The notes: generated from the sequence alone by a model not told the origin. Positions 14,329-21,333 are shown, counted from the first letter of the stretch. The stretch is 34,383 nucleotides of DNA from DASPTT01 sp035623275 (GCA_035623275.1 DASPTT010000126.1:1-34383); one strand, 5' to 3'. Made by a program: numbers and translations.

Positions 14329-14529
14329 GTGCCCTCCGCCCGCGCCGAGCTGTCGTCCGTCGTCACCGCCCTCGACGAGCTCATCCGCCGGGTGGGCGCC
14401 ATCGCCGACGAGTCGGCATCGGCGCACGACGACGACACGGCGACCGAGCTCTTCGCCGTCGAACGGGCCCTGACCGGGGCACGTCGTCGTCTGGGCCGGG
14501 TCGTGACGCCGCCGACGCGCCGGGCCTGA
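14329..14529 (+). CDS. Small helical protein of unknown function
   Basis: 66 residues, starting at GTG 14329 (MPSARAELSSVVTALDEL). It looks like a real protein: heptad-like hydrophobic spacing (SSVVTALDELIRRVGAIADE, then ATELFAVERALTGARRRLGRVV) predicts two amphipathic helices joined by a short acidic loop (HDDDT), probably a helical hairpin or dimer. It has its own -10 box and a strong hairpin 28 nt after its stop. I do not recognise the family, and no function can be assigned. It diverges from hisD. Confidence 0.65.
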   Translation: MPSARAELSSVVTALDELIRRVGAIADESASAHDDDTATELFAVERALTGARRRLGRVVTPPTRRA

Positions 14530-14557
14530 TCCGGTGCCGCAACCGGTCCCGACGCGA

Positions 14558-14583
14558 CGACGGCGCCCTGACGGGCGCCGTCG
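14558..14583 (+). terminator. Strong hairpin after the small helical-protein gene
   Basis: A perfect 10-bp stem, 14558-14567 paired with 14574-14583, around the loop CTGACG, beginning 28 nt after the stop codon. No T tract follows. Confidence 0.6.
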
Positions 14584-14748
14584 CCTCGAGCGGGCCAGGC
14601 GGCGGATCCCGGACACCGCTCAGTACGGAACCAGGTGGCGGGAACCGGTTCCGATGCCTACTACAACAGCACGGGCCCCTCGGTGGATTCCAATCACTCT
14701 TGGAAAACATCCGCCCAACTCGCGCCAAACCCGGGCGCATTCGTGGAG
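14584..14748. other. Lower-GC intergenic stretch with a perfect palindrome
   Basis: No convincing gene. The stretch around 14650-14730 is clearly less GC-rich than its surroundings. It holds the perfect palindrome GGAACCGGTTCC (14641-14652), a possible protein-binding site. A + frame from GTG 14635 is open but soon runs antisense through nth; its first ~50 codons look protein-like without the third-position GC bias of real genes here. No tRNA-like fold with a T-loop was found. Confidence 0.4.
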
Positions 14749-14779
14749 GTCCCCGTACTCGTTGTGACGATCCGGGGAC
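14749..14779 (-). terminator. Hairpin downstream of nth
   Basis: GTCCCCG (14749-14755) pairs with CGGGGAC (14773-14779) around a 17-nt loop that can form a short inner stem. It lies 29 nt past the nth stop on the minus strand. Moderate support only. Confidence 0.35.
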
Positions 14780-14808
14780 GTCGCGCGGTCAGGGGACCCG
14801 AGGCGCCT

Positions 14809-15528
14809 TCAGGTCGACCGGCGCCGGCCCGCAGTGGCTCGCTTCGCGATGGAATCGCGCCGGGGGGGCGGCGCCGCCGTCCCCGCCGACGGGCACACGT
14901 CGGCCAGGACGCAGGCGTCGCAGCGGGGAGCGCGTGCCTTGCACACCGCCCGGCCGTGGAGGATCAGCCGCAGGCTGAGCGCGCCCCGCTCGTCCGGGTC
15001 GATCTCGGCGTCGAGATCCGCCTCCACCTTGACCGGGTCGGTCTCGGTGGTGAGCCCGAGGCGCCTGGCCAGCCGGCCCACGTGGGTGTCGACGGGGAGC
15101 CCGGGCAGGCCGAAGGCGACGCTGCGGACCACGTTCGCCGTCTTGCGCCCCACGCCCGGCAGCGTCACCAGGTCCTCCATGGCCGAGGGGACGTCGCCCC
15201 CGAAGCGCTCGACCACGCCGGCGGCCATGCCGACGAGGCTGGCCGTCTTGGCGCGGAAGAACCCGGTCGAGCGGATCATCTCCTCGAGCTCGGCGGGCAC
15301 GGCCGCGGCCAGAGCGGCGGGCGTGGGATAGGCGGTGAAGACCTCGGGCGTGACCATGTTCACCCGCTCGTCGGTGCACTGGGCGGAGAGGATGGTGGCC
15401 ACCAGCAGCTGGTAGGGCGTTTCGTGGCGCAAGGCGCACAACTCCTTGGCCGTCCCGGGGTAGAGCGCGGCCAGGCGCTCGACGACCACCGCCACCGGGG
15501 CGGACTTGGGTCGTCGGCGGGCGGGCAT
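14809..15528 (-). CDS. nth: Endonuclease III (DNA glycosylase/AP lyase)
   Basis: Base-excision repair enzyme that removes oxidised pyrimidines and cleaves abasic sites; 239 residues. The helix-hairpin-helix is LPGVGRKTANVV with the catalytic lysine K129, and the GPD-type acid is D147 in VDTHVGRLARRLG. SAQCTDERVN is the family motif near residue 50. The 4Fe-4S cluster ligands have the exact Nth spacing: C196, C203, C206, C212 (Cx6Cx2Cx5C). A ~25-residue basic, proline-rich tail extends past the cluster. The start is ATG 15528; TAGCCT lies 6 nt upstream, suggesting a leaderless mRNA. Divergent from mshD. Confidence 0.95.
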   Translation of the reverse strand: MPARRRPKSAPVAVVVERLAALYPGTAKELCALRHETPYQLLVATILSAQCTDERVNMVTPEVFTAYPTPAALAAAVPAELEEMIRSTGFFRAKTASLVGMAAGVVERFGGDVPSAMEDLVTLPGVGRKTANVVRSVAFGLPGLPVDTHVGRLARRLGLTTETDPVKVEADLDAEIDPDERGALSLRLILHGRAVCKARAPRCDACVLADVCPSAGTAAPPPRRDSIAKRATAGRRRST

Positions 15529-15534
15529 CGGTCC

Positions 15535-15540
15535 AGGCTA
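15535..15540 (-). promoter_or_regulatory. Leaderless -10 box of nth
   Basis: Reads TAGCCT on the minus strand, ending 6 nt before the nth ATG; no ribosome site in between. Confidence 0.5.
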
Positions 15541-15591
15541 GCCAGCACGTCTGGGCGCGCCGACCCCGGACGACGGGGCCGAGGCGCGCAC

Positions 15592-15597
15592 TAGCCT
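15592..15597 (+). promoter_or_regulatory. Leaderless -10 box of mshD
   Basis: TAGCCT, ending 6 nt before the mshD ATG, the same hexamer and spacing as the divergent nth promoter about 50 bp away. Confidence 0.5.
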
Positions 15598-15603
15598 CGC
15601 CGG

Positions 15604-16515
15604 ATGCACCACGTCGAGGTCAAGCGGCGGATGGGCGAGGCCGACATCGCCGAGGTCTCCCAGCTGCTCCACGACGTCACCGCCGCCGACCGCCACCGCC
15701 CGCTGGGCGAGCACAAGTGGCTCGACCTCGTCCACGGCGGCAGGACCGGGTTCGCCGGGTTCGTGGCCCGCGAGGGGACGCGCGGCCCCCTGGTCGGCTA
15801 CGCCCAGGTGAGCCGGGGCCACCGCACGTGGGGGTTGGAGGTGGTCGTCCACCCCGACCACCGGGGCGAGGGGCACCGCGTGGGCACGGACCTGTTGCAG
15901 GCCGCCCTGGGCGAGATCGCCCACCTCGGCGGTGGCCACGTCCACCTCTGGGTGCCGAAGCCCACCCCCGAGACCGATGCCATGGCCGAGCAGGCGGGCC
16001 TGGCCCGGGGCCGTGACCTGTACCAGATGCGCCGGCCGTTGCCCCTCGACGACCCCTCCCCGCGTGTCGAGACGCGCGCCTTCGTCCCCGGCTCGGACGA
16101 GGCGGCGTGGCTCGACGTCAACAACCGCGCCTTCGCGGCCCATCCGGAGCAGGGCGACTGGTCGCTCGACACGCTCATCGAGCGCGAGGCCGAGCCGTGG
16201 TTCGACCCCGACGGGTTCCTCCTCCACGAGCGCGACGGGCGCCTGGTGGCCTCGTGCTGGACCAAGATCCACCTCGACGACGACCCGCCCCTGGGCGAGA
16301 TCTACGTCATCTCGGTCGACCCGGACGCGCAGGGCACGGGGCTCGGGCGCGCGCTGGTGCTGGCCGGGCTGGACTACATGGCCTCCAAGGGCCTCACCGT
16401 CGCCATGCTCTACGTCGACTCGGCCAACGAGCCCGCCGTGGGCCTGTACCGGTCGATGGGCTTCGACGTCGACCACGTCGATCGCGCCTACACGGGCGAC
16501 GTCGCCGCGTCCTGA
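15604..16515 (+). CDS. mshD: Mycothiol synthase
   Basis: Acetyl-CoA-dependent N-acetyltransferase that acetylates the cysteine amine of Cys-GlcN-Ins, the last step of mycothiol synthesis; 303 residues, the usual size. It is a tandem GNAT protein. The N-terminal repeat has VVVHPDHRGEGHRVGTDLL; the C-terminal active repeat has EIYVISVDPDAQGTGLGRAL, with the acetyl-CoA pyrophosphate loop QGTGLG, and ends NEPAVGLYRSMGF. NNRAFAAHPEQGDW (starting near residue 174) is characteristic of MshD and separates it from general GNATs. Mycothiol is the main low-molecular-weight thiol of actinobacteria, so this gene supports the taxonomic call. Convergent with the VIT1-type gene 10 nt away. Confidence 0.92.
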   Translation: MHHVEVKRRMGEADIAEVSQLLHDVTAADRHRPLGEHKWLDLVHGGRTGFAGFVAREGTRGPLVGYAQVSRGHRTWGLEVVVHPDHRGEGHRVGTDLLQAALGEIAHLGGGHVHLWVPKPTPETDAMAEQAGLARGRDLYQMRRPLPLDDPSPRVETRAFVPGSDEAAWLDVNNRAFAAHPEQGDWSLDTLIEREAEPWFDPDGFLLHERDGRLVASCWTKIHLDDDPPLGEIYVISVDPDAQGTGLGRALVLAGLDYMASKGLTVAMLYVDSANEPAVGLYRSMGFDVDHVDRAYTGDVAAS

Positions 16516-16525
16516 GCGCGCGTCC

Positions 16526-17260
16526 TCAGCGGATCCCGGAGACCCCGACGGCGCGTGCGATGCCGAAGGTCACCGCCGCGGCCACCGACGAGATGAGCAG
16601 CTGGCGCAGCGCCGAGTACCACCACGGCCGGCCGGTGAACACCGCCAGGGCGATGCCCACACCGAGGGAGGCGACCACGCCGATGACCACCGAGGCGACG
16701 ATGGCCACCGTCCCCCCGGTGAAGAGCCACGGCAGCAGCGGGAGGAGCGCGCCCAGCGCGAAGGTGGCGAACGACGACGACGACGCCACCACCGGCGAGC
16801 CCAGGGCGCTGGGGTTGATGCCGAGCTCCTCGCGGGCGTGGGTCTCCAGGGCGAGCTCCGGCGTGCGCATCATCTCCTCGGCCAGCCGGCGCGCCGCCTC
16901 GGGCTCCACGCCGCGGTTCTCGTAGATCCGCACCAGCTCCCGACGCTCGCCCTCGGGCCGGCGGAGGATCTCGCGGCGCTCCAGGGCCAGCTCCCGCTCG
17001 AGCAGCTCGCTCTGGGCGCGCATCGACACGTACTCCCCCGCCGCCATGGAGAAGGCCCCGGCGATCATCCCGGCCACGCCCGCCAGGCGGACCACCGACT
17101 GGGGCGAGTGGGCGCCGGCCATTCCGAGGATGAGCGAGACGTTGGTCACGAGGCCGTCGCTCACCCCGAAGACGGCCGCCCGGGCCCCACCCGTCCCGAT
17201 GCTGCGATGGTGGTGGTCCCGCTGGTGGAGCTCGGGGAACGGGTGCTGCCTCTCGTCCAC
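16526..17260 (-). CDS. VIT1/CCC1-family iron or manganese transporter
   Basis: Membrane protein of 244 residues in the vacuolar iron transporter (DUF125) family, which moves Fe2+ or Mn2+ out of the cytoplasm. Order: His-rich N-terminus (HQRDHHH), TM1 from about 28 with the conserved FGVSDGLVTNVSLILG, TM2 (about 57-78), an amphipathic acidic domain (about 82-148, many Glu, with REELGINP near its end) that binds metal in this family, then three TM helices (about 155-240). Asp35 in TM1 is the family's transport residue. Start GTG 17260 has TAGGCT 6 nt upstream and no ribosome site. Metal specificity cannot be told from sequence. Confidence 0.88.
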   Translation of the reverse strand: MDERQHPFPELHQRDHHHRSIGTGGARAAVFGVSDGLVTNVSLILGMAGAHSPQSVVRLAGVAGMIAGAFSMAAGEYVSMRAQSELLERELALERREILRRPEGERRELVRIYENRGVEPEAARRLAEEMMRTPELALETHAREELGINPSALGSPVVASSSSFATFALGALLPLLPWLFTGGTVAIVASVVIGVVASLGVGIALAVFTGRPWWYSALRQLLISSVAAAVTFGIARAVGVSGIR

Positions 17261-17266
17261 GGCATC

Positions 17267-17272
17267 AGCCTA
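17267..17272 (-). promoter_or_regulatory. Leaderless -10 box of the VIT1-type gene
   Basis: TAGGCT on the minus strand, ending 6 nt before the GTG start. Confidence 0.5.
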
Positions 17273-17308
17273 CCGAGGCCCCGAGCAGGCGAGCCGCTGC
17301 CGACCTGC

Positions 17309-17314
17309 CAGAAT
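17309..17314 (+). promoter_or_regulatory. Candidate leaderless -10 box
   Basis: CAGAAT, ending 7 nt before GTG 17322. This placement favours GTG 17322 over ATG 17313, which overlaps the box itself. Confidence 0.4.
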
Positions 17315-17321
17315 GTTCGGC

Positions 17322-17684
17322 GTGCCGGATCGACCCGAGCGCCACTTCTTCGACGGCTCGCAGCCCCAGACCCTGCAGGGTGCCGTGATGCTCAGCTACC
17401 TGAACGTCGCCTTCGCGCTGCTCTTCCTCCTCGTCGGCGGCATCTTCGGGCTCCTCCTCCTGGTCACCGCGGCGGAGGGGGTCGGCGCCTACGGGATCGC
17501 CAACGAGAGGCGATGGGGGTACCGGCTGGCCGTCGGGGCGGCCCTCGTCATCCTGGCCCTCAGCATCTGGGTGTTCGTGCTGGGCCACGGCATCGGCATC
17601 CTCAACCTCCTCTTCGCCGTGGTCGTGGCGGCGCTGTTGCTCCACCCCCAGAGCCGCGAGTACCAGCGCATCTGGTTCCACTAG
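17322..17684 (+). CDS. Small integral membrane protein, unknown function
   Basis: About 120 residues with a short charged N-terminus (VPDRPERHFF) and three predicted TM helices: roughly residues 25-52 (AFALLFLLVGGIFGLLLL), 67-86 (VGAALVILALSIWVFVLG) and 88-108 (GIGILNLLFAVVVAALLL), ending in a charged tail (SREYQRIWFH). Gly and Ala in the helices suggest close packing. I do not recognise a family with confidence. ATG 17313 is an alternative start. maoC follows 28 nt downstream with its own -10 box, so the two need not be co-transcribed. Confidence 0.65.
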   Translation: MPDRPERHFFDGSQPQTLQGAVMLSYLNVAFALLFLLVGGIFGLLLLVTAAEGVGAYGIANERRWGYRLAVGAALVILALSIWVFVLGHGIGILNLLFAVVVAALLLHPQSREYQRIWFH

Positions 17685-17700
17685 GTCCGGACGCACTAGG

Positions 17701-17706
17701 TAGGGT
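17701..17706 (+). promoter_or_regulatory. Leaderless -10 box of the MaoC-type gene
   Basis: TAGGGT, ending 6 nt before ATG 17713. Just upstream CACTAGGT occurs twice, at 17679-17686 and 17694-17701, 15 nt apart, the second copy overlapping the box. Confidence 0.5.
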
Positions 17707-17712
17707 GCGACC

Positions 17713-18168
17713 ATGACGACGACCGTGCACGGCATCGAGGAGTTCCACAAGCTGGCGGGCGAGCACATCGGCTGGTCCGACTGGCACCTCATCGACCAGG
17801 AGCGGGTCAACCTCTTCGCGGACGCCACCGGGGACCACCAGTGGATCCACGTCGACCCCGAGCGCGCCGCCACCGGCCCCTTCGGCGGCGCCATCGCCCA
17901 CGGGTACCTGACCCTGTCGCTCGCCCCCGTCCTCCTGGGCGAGGTGCTCAAGGTCGAGGGCATGGCCTTCGGCGTGAACTACGGCTGCAACAAGGTCCGC
18001 TTCCCCGCCCCGGTGAAGGTGGGCGCGAAGCTGCGCCTCGGTGCGGCGGTGGCCACCGTGGAGGACGTGCCCGGCGGCGTGCAGGTGTGCCTCGACCTCA
18101 CCTTCGAGACCGAGGGCGCCGAGAAGCCGAGCTGCGTGGCGCAGGTCGTCTACCGCTACTTCACGTAG
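17713..18168 (+). CDS. MaoC-family (R)-specific enoyl-CoA hydratase
   Basis: Single hot-dog-fold hydratase of 151 residues, predicted to hydrate trans-2-enoyl-CoA to (R)-3-hydroxyacyl-CoA. The hydratase-2 motif is present as LFADATGDHQWIHVDPERA, with catalytic D41 and H46, followed by the conserved GGAIAHGYLTLSL. VNYGCNKVRFPAPVKVG matches the strand and turn that close the substrate tunnel in the bacterial NodN/MaoC-like subgroup. The acyl chain cannot be predicted. The nearest fatty-acid gene is the acyl-CoA dehydrogenase about 1 kb downstream on the other strand. Confidence 0.88.
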   Translation: MTTTVHGIEEFHKLAGEHIGWSDWHLIDQERVNLFADATGDHQWIHVDPERAATGPFGGAIAHGYLTLSLAPVLLGEVLKVEGMAFGVNYGCNKVRFPAPVKVGAKLRLGAAVATVEDVPGGVQVCLDLTFETEGAEKPSCVAQVVYRYFT

Positions 18169-18272
18169 CGCCGCCCCCGCCCTTGGCCGGCGGGAGACCC
18201 CGGTCGACGGTGACCTTCGGCACTGTCCCGGGCACCGGGCGCCGCCCATGGTGAGACGTGGAGGCGATCACC

Positions 18273-19175
18273 ATGGCCGTCGTCCACGACGAGAGATCGG
18301 CGTTGGAGACCGAGGCCTTCCCTCCCCCGCTCCCCCCCATGCCGAGCCGTCCCCGTGCCCATCGGAGGCGCCGGTGGGTGCTCCTCGGGATCGGCGTCGT
18401 CGCCGTGGTGGTGCTGAGCACGTTCGCCTTCGGTTTCGTGCGCTACGAGCTGCGGAGCCATCCGGGGGCCAAGTCGGTGGGCTCGGCCGTCCACGCCTTC
18501 CACAGCGGCCCGGACGTGACCGCCAACGGGTCGCCCTACGCGCAGCCCGCCGCCGGCGTGTACACGCTCGGGGGCCAGGGCCACGAGCAGATCTCCTTCC
18601 CCCCCAACACCCAGAACGACGGCGCGGTGATGCCGGCCACCGTGCAGTACCTGTCGTCGGGGTGCTGGCGCTGGCACATCGACTACAACGTGGCGCACTG
18701 GGAGGAGTTCGACTTCTGCCCCACCGCGGCCGGCCTGGGGCAGCCGGTCAACCGCAACTCCCAGTCCTGGGACTTCGGGGCCTTGAAGATCTCGAACCAG
18801 GCCACGCTCACGTGCCCCTCCACCACCGTCGTCCTGCCCCCCGACCCCCGGGCGGGGACCACGCTGCACTGGTCGTGCCCCGAGGTCAACACCGTGGCCG
18901 GGTCCGGGCGCTCGACCACCACGGCGACCATCGTCGGCACCGGGACCCTGCAGATCGGGGGCACCGCGGTGACGGCCGTGCACGAGCAGCAGAAGACGAC
19001 GGTGACCGGTGCCCAGAAGGGCGCCGTGACCGAGGACTGGTGGTTCTCGACGTCGACCGGGCTGCCGCTGCAGGTGCAGCGCCACATCGTGATCCACACC
19101 AACTCGCCGCTCGGTGCGATCACCTACACCGAGAACGGCTCGTGGACGATGTCGTCGCTCACCCCGCGCACGTAG
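18273..19175 (+). CDS. Membrane-anchored exported protein, unknown function
   Basis: About 300 residues. A proline- and arginine-rich cytoplasmic N-terminus (HRRRR just before the membrane) leads to one TM helix at about 35-56, then a secreted domain of about 240 residues with abundant Thr, Ser and Val that looks like beta sheet. Four cysteines (SGCWRW, DFCPTA, LTCPST, WSCPEV) could form two disulfides, consistent with export. There is no lipobox. ATG 18273 has a GGAGG ribosome site 8 nt upstream; GTG 18258 in the same frame, 5 nt after a CATGGT box, is an alternative. It converges with the acyl-CoA dehydrogenase gene 12 nt away. I do not recognise a family. Confidence 0.7.
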   Translation: MAVVHDERSALETEAFPPPLPPMPSRPRAHRRRRWVLLGIGVVAVVVLSTFAFGFVRYELRSHPGAKSVGSAVHAFHSGPDVTANGSPYAQPAAGVYTLGGQGHEQISFPPNTQNDGAVMPATVQYLSSGCWRWHIDYNVAHWEEFDFCPTAAGLGQPVNRNSQSWDFGALKISNQATLTCPSTTVVLPPDPRAGTTLHWSCPEVNTVAGSGRSTTTATIVGTGTLQIGGTAVTAVHEQQKTTVTGAQKGAVTEDWWFSTSTGLPLQVQRHIVIHTNSPLGAITYTENGSWTMSSLTPRT

Positions 19176-19187
19176 GCGGCCACCCAC

Positions 19188-20414
19188 TCACAAGGGCAGG
19201 TCCCCGGTGGCGGGACGCGTCGTGCCGTGGTCGCGATAGGCGTCGATGACCGACTCCGCCACGCGCCATTTGTGCACCTCGTCGGCACCGTCGGCGAACC
19301 GGCTCCAGCGGGCCTGGAGGAGCATGTCCGACAACGGCGAGTCCTTGGAGTAGCCCAGCGCCCCGTGCACCTGCACGGCACGGTCGACCACCCGCCAGAG
19401 CGTGTTGGCCACGTGGTGCTTGGCCATGGAGACCTGTGTTGCGAAGGGAAGCCCGCGCTCGATGAGGTACGCGGCGTGCAGCACCATCAGCTTCGCCTGG
19501 TACAGCTCGATGGCCGACTCGCTGATGAGCCACTGGATGCCCTGTTTCTCCGACAGGTACGACCCGTGGGCGTAGCGCGCCAGCGAGCGCGCCACCATCA
19601 GGTCCAACGCGGTCTCGATCTGACCGAGCCAGCGCATGCAGTGGGCCAGGCGCGCGGGGCCGAGCCGGGCCTGGCCGAGCCGGTGCCCCTGGCCGCGCCC
19701 GCCGAGCAGGGCGTCGGCTGGCAGCCGGAGGTCGGTGATACGGATCTCGCAGTGGTTGTGCCCGCCGGCCATGGTCTCCACGTCGCGCACGAGCTCCCAC
19801 CCCCCGGAGGGGATGTCGACGATGAAGGCCGACGTCGCCGCCTGCGGGACCTCGGGGTCCTCCTCGGTGCGCGCCAGCAGGATGGCGAACCCCGCGCCGC
19901 GCGCCCCGCTGATGAACCACTTGTGCCCGTTGACGACCCACTCGTCGCCGTGCAGCTCGGCGCGGGTCTGCATGAGGGTCGGGTCCGATCCCGCCACCTC
20001 CGGCTCCGTCATGGCGAAGCAGGAGCGAAGCCGGCCCTCGCACATGGGGCGCAGGTACTTCTCCTTCTGCTCCTCGGTGCCCCAGTGCAACAGCGTGTGC
20101 ATGTTGCCCTCGTCGGGCGCGTAGCAGTTGACGACGTAGGACCCGAAGCGGGCCTTGGCCGCCTCGGCCGACACGGCGGCCAGGGCGGTGGGGCCGAACC
20201 CGGGTCCGCCCCACGCCTCCGGCATGTGCGGGTTCCACAGGCCCAGCTCCCGGGCCGTGCCCCGCAGGCGGTCCAGCTCGGCCCGCCAGTCGGCTCGCCC
20301 CGACCCGTCGGACATGAGCCGCTCCTCGGTCGGGCGGACGTCCTCGTCGACGAAGGCCCGCATGCGCCGGCGGGCGTCCTCGACGTCGGGCGGGAAGGTG
20401 AAATCGATGGCCAT
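19188..20414 (-). CDS. Acyl-CoA dehydrogenase, ACAD10/11-like
   Basis: FAD-dependent alpha,beta-dehydrogenase of acyl-CoA thioesters, 408 residues with the standard three-part fold: N-terminal helices (1-120), beta domain with the FAD motifs CFAMTEPEVAGSDP and WVVNGHKWFISGA, and a C-terminal helical domain with QVHGALGYSKDSPLSDM. Near the C-terminus, where medium-chain enzymes have the catalytic Glu in YEGT, it reads FADGADEVH, placing an aspartate there as in the ACAD10/11 group. The substrate is probably a longer or unusual acyl-CoA, but this is not certain. A CAGAAT box 8 nt upstream suggests a nearly leaderless mRNA. It diverges from a MerR regulator that is its likely controller. Confidence 0.9.
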   Translation of the reverse strand: MAIDFTFPPDVEDARRRMRAFVDEDVRPTEERLMSDGSGRADWRAELDRLRGTARELGLWNPHMPEAWGGPGFGPTALAAVSAEAAKARFGSYVVNCYAPDEGNMHTLLHWGTEEQKEKYLRPMCEGRLRSCFAMTEPEVAGSDPTLMQTRAELHGDEWVVNGHKWFISGARGAGFAILLARTEEDPEVPQAATSAFIVDIPSGGWELVRDVETMAGGHNHCEIRITDLRLPADALLGGRGQGHRLGQARLGPARLAHCMRWLGQIETALDLMVARSLARYAHGSYLSEKQGIQWLISESAIELYQAKLMVLHAAYLIERGLPFATQVSMAKHHVANTLWRVVDRAVQVHGALGYSKDSPLSDMLLQARWSRFADGADEVHKWRVAESVIDAYRDHGTTRPATGDLPL

Positions 20415-20422
20415 GGGGCCGC

Positions 20423-20428
20423 ATTCTG
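20423..20428 (-). promoter_or_regulatory. Candidate -10 box of the acyl-CoA dehydrogenase gene
   Basis: CAGAAT on the minus strand, 8 nt before ATG 20414. Confidence 0.4.
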
Positions 20429-20460
20429 GCAGGCCAGCGGTCCCGTTCTCCCACCCCCAC

Positions 20461-20490
20461 GGGGAGCGCCCCTTCCCGCGGGGGAGCGCC
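20461..20490. promoter_or_regulatory. Direct repeat GGGGAGCGCC with 20-bp period in the divergent promoter region
   Basis: GGGGAGCGCC occurs at 20461-20470 and again at 20481-20490, exactly 20 bp apart, about two DNA turns, between the acyl-CoA dehydrogenase and MerR genes. Same-face repeats of this type are candidate sites for a regulator with two DNA-binding domains. Binding is inferred. Confidence 0.4.
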
Positions 20491-20506
20491 GACCTTGCGA
20501 GCGATC

Positions 20507-20517
20507 ACTCCTAGAGT
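20507..20517 (+). promoter_or_regulatory. -10 box and small dyad at the MerR gene
   Basis: TAGAGT (20512-20517) ends 6 nt before ATG 20524, the leaderless spacing seen elsewhere in the window. It overlaps the dyad ACTC-CTA-GAGT (20507-20517). TTGCGA at 20495-20500 is only 11 nt upstream, too close for an ordinary -35. Confidence 0.45.
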
Positions 20518-20523
20518 ATGTGC

Positions 20524-21276
20524 ATGGAGATGCGCGTCGAGGAGCTGGCCGCCCGCAGCGGGGTGACCGTGGACACCGTCCGCTACTACCAGGCCAAAGG
20601 CCTGCTGCCCGCGCCGCGGCGCCAGGGCCGGGTCGCCCTGTACGACGACGGGCACCTGGCCCGGATCGAGCGCATCCGTGCGCTGCAGGCCCGCGGCTTC
20701 ACCCTGGCCACCATCGCCCGGGTGGTGGCCGGGGAGCTCGACGCGGCCGACGAGGCCCTGGTCGGCGCCATGGCCGCCGAGAGCCTCCACGACGAGGCCA
20801 CCCTCCTCTCCATCGAGGACCTCGCGACGCGCACCGGGATCCCCGAGCCACTGCTTCGCGCCATCGCCGGCGAGGGCCTCCTCGTCCCGACCCGTGTCGG
20901 CGAGACGGAGGGGTATACGGCCGACGACGTCGCCGTGGCCCGCGCCGGGCTCATCCTGCTCGAGCACGGCATCCCGTTGAGCGATCTCCTCGACCTGGCC
21001 CGCGCCCACCACGAGGCCACGCTGGCGACGGCCCACCGGGCCGTGGCGCTGTTCGACGCGCACGTGCGCGAGCCGATGCGCGCCGCGCATGGCGACGACG
21101 GGGACGACGAAGCGGCGAGGCGCCTGGTGGAGGCGTTCCAGTCGCTGCTGCCGGCGACGAGCACCCTCGTCGCCCACCACTTCACCCGGGTCCTGCTGCA
21201 GTGCGCCCTGGAGCACATCGAGCACGTCGGGTCGCCCGTGGAGCTCTCCGCGGTCCGGGCCGTCGCCACCTCGTGA
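20524..21276 (+). CDS. Tandem-MerR transcription regulator
   Basis: 250-residue regulator. Residues 3-71 form a standard MerR winged helix-turn-helix (RVEELAARSGVTVDTVRYYQAKGLL, then LYDDGHLARIERIRALQARGFTLATIARV). Residues ~95-160 repeat the same plan in a diverged form: LLSIEDLATRTGIPEPLLRAIAGEGLL, then GYTADDVAVARAGLILLEHGIPLSDLLDLA. The C-terminal ~90 residues are helical and probably mediate effector binding or dimerisation; there is no conserved metal-cysteine pattern. The likely target is the shared promoter region with the divergent acyl-CoA dehydrogenase, and the effector may be an acyl-CoA (inference). ATG 20524 was chosen from the -10 spacing; ATG 20518 and 20530 are also in frame. 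Confidence 0.85.
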   Translation: MEMRVEELAARSGVTVDTVRYYQAKGLLPAPRRQGRVALYDDGHLARIERIRALQARGFTLATIARVVAGELDAADEALVGAMAAESLHDEATLLSIEDLATRTGIPEPLLRAIAGEGLLVPTRVGETEGYTADDVAVARAGLILLEHGIPLSDLLDLARAHHEATLATAHRAVALFDAHVREPMRAAHGDDGDDEAARRLVEAFQSLLPATSTLVAHHFTRVLLQCALEHIEHVGSPVELSAVRAVATS

Positions 21277-21333
21277 GCGCGACCGTGCGCGCGATCGTGC
21301 GCGCGACATCGTGAGCACCGCGTCGTGAGCACC
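21272..21333 (+). repeat. Degenerate tandem repeats spanning the merR stop and menG start
   Basis: Five units beginning CGTG follow each other with periods of 12, 12, 14, 14 and 14 nt. CGTGCGCGCGA is exact at 21284-21294 and 21296-21306, and TCGTGAGCACC at 21309-21319 and 21323-21333. They cover the merR stop codon and the menG start, and one earlier GTG (21311) leads straight to a stop. Confidence 0.6.

Noticed and set aside
14635..15594. + strand frame of about 320 codons running through nth.
   Set aside because: Most of it is antisense to a well-supported nth with an intact Fe-S motif. Only the first 50 codons are outside, and they lack coding bias.
20495..20500. TTGCGA as a -35 box for the MerR gene.
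   Set aside because: Only 11 nt from the TAGAGT box, too short even for MerR-regulated promoters, which usually have long spacers.
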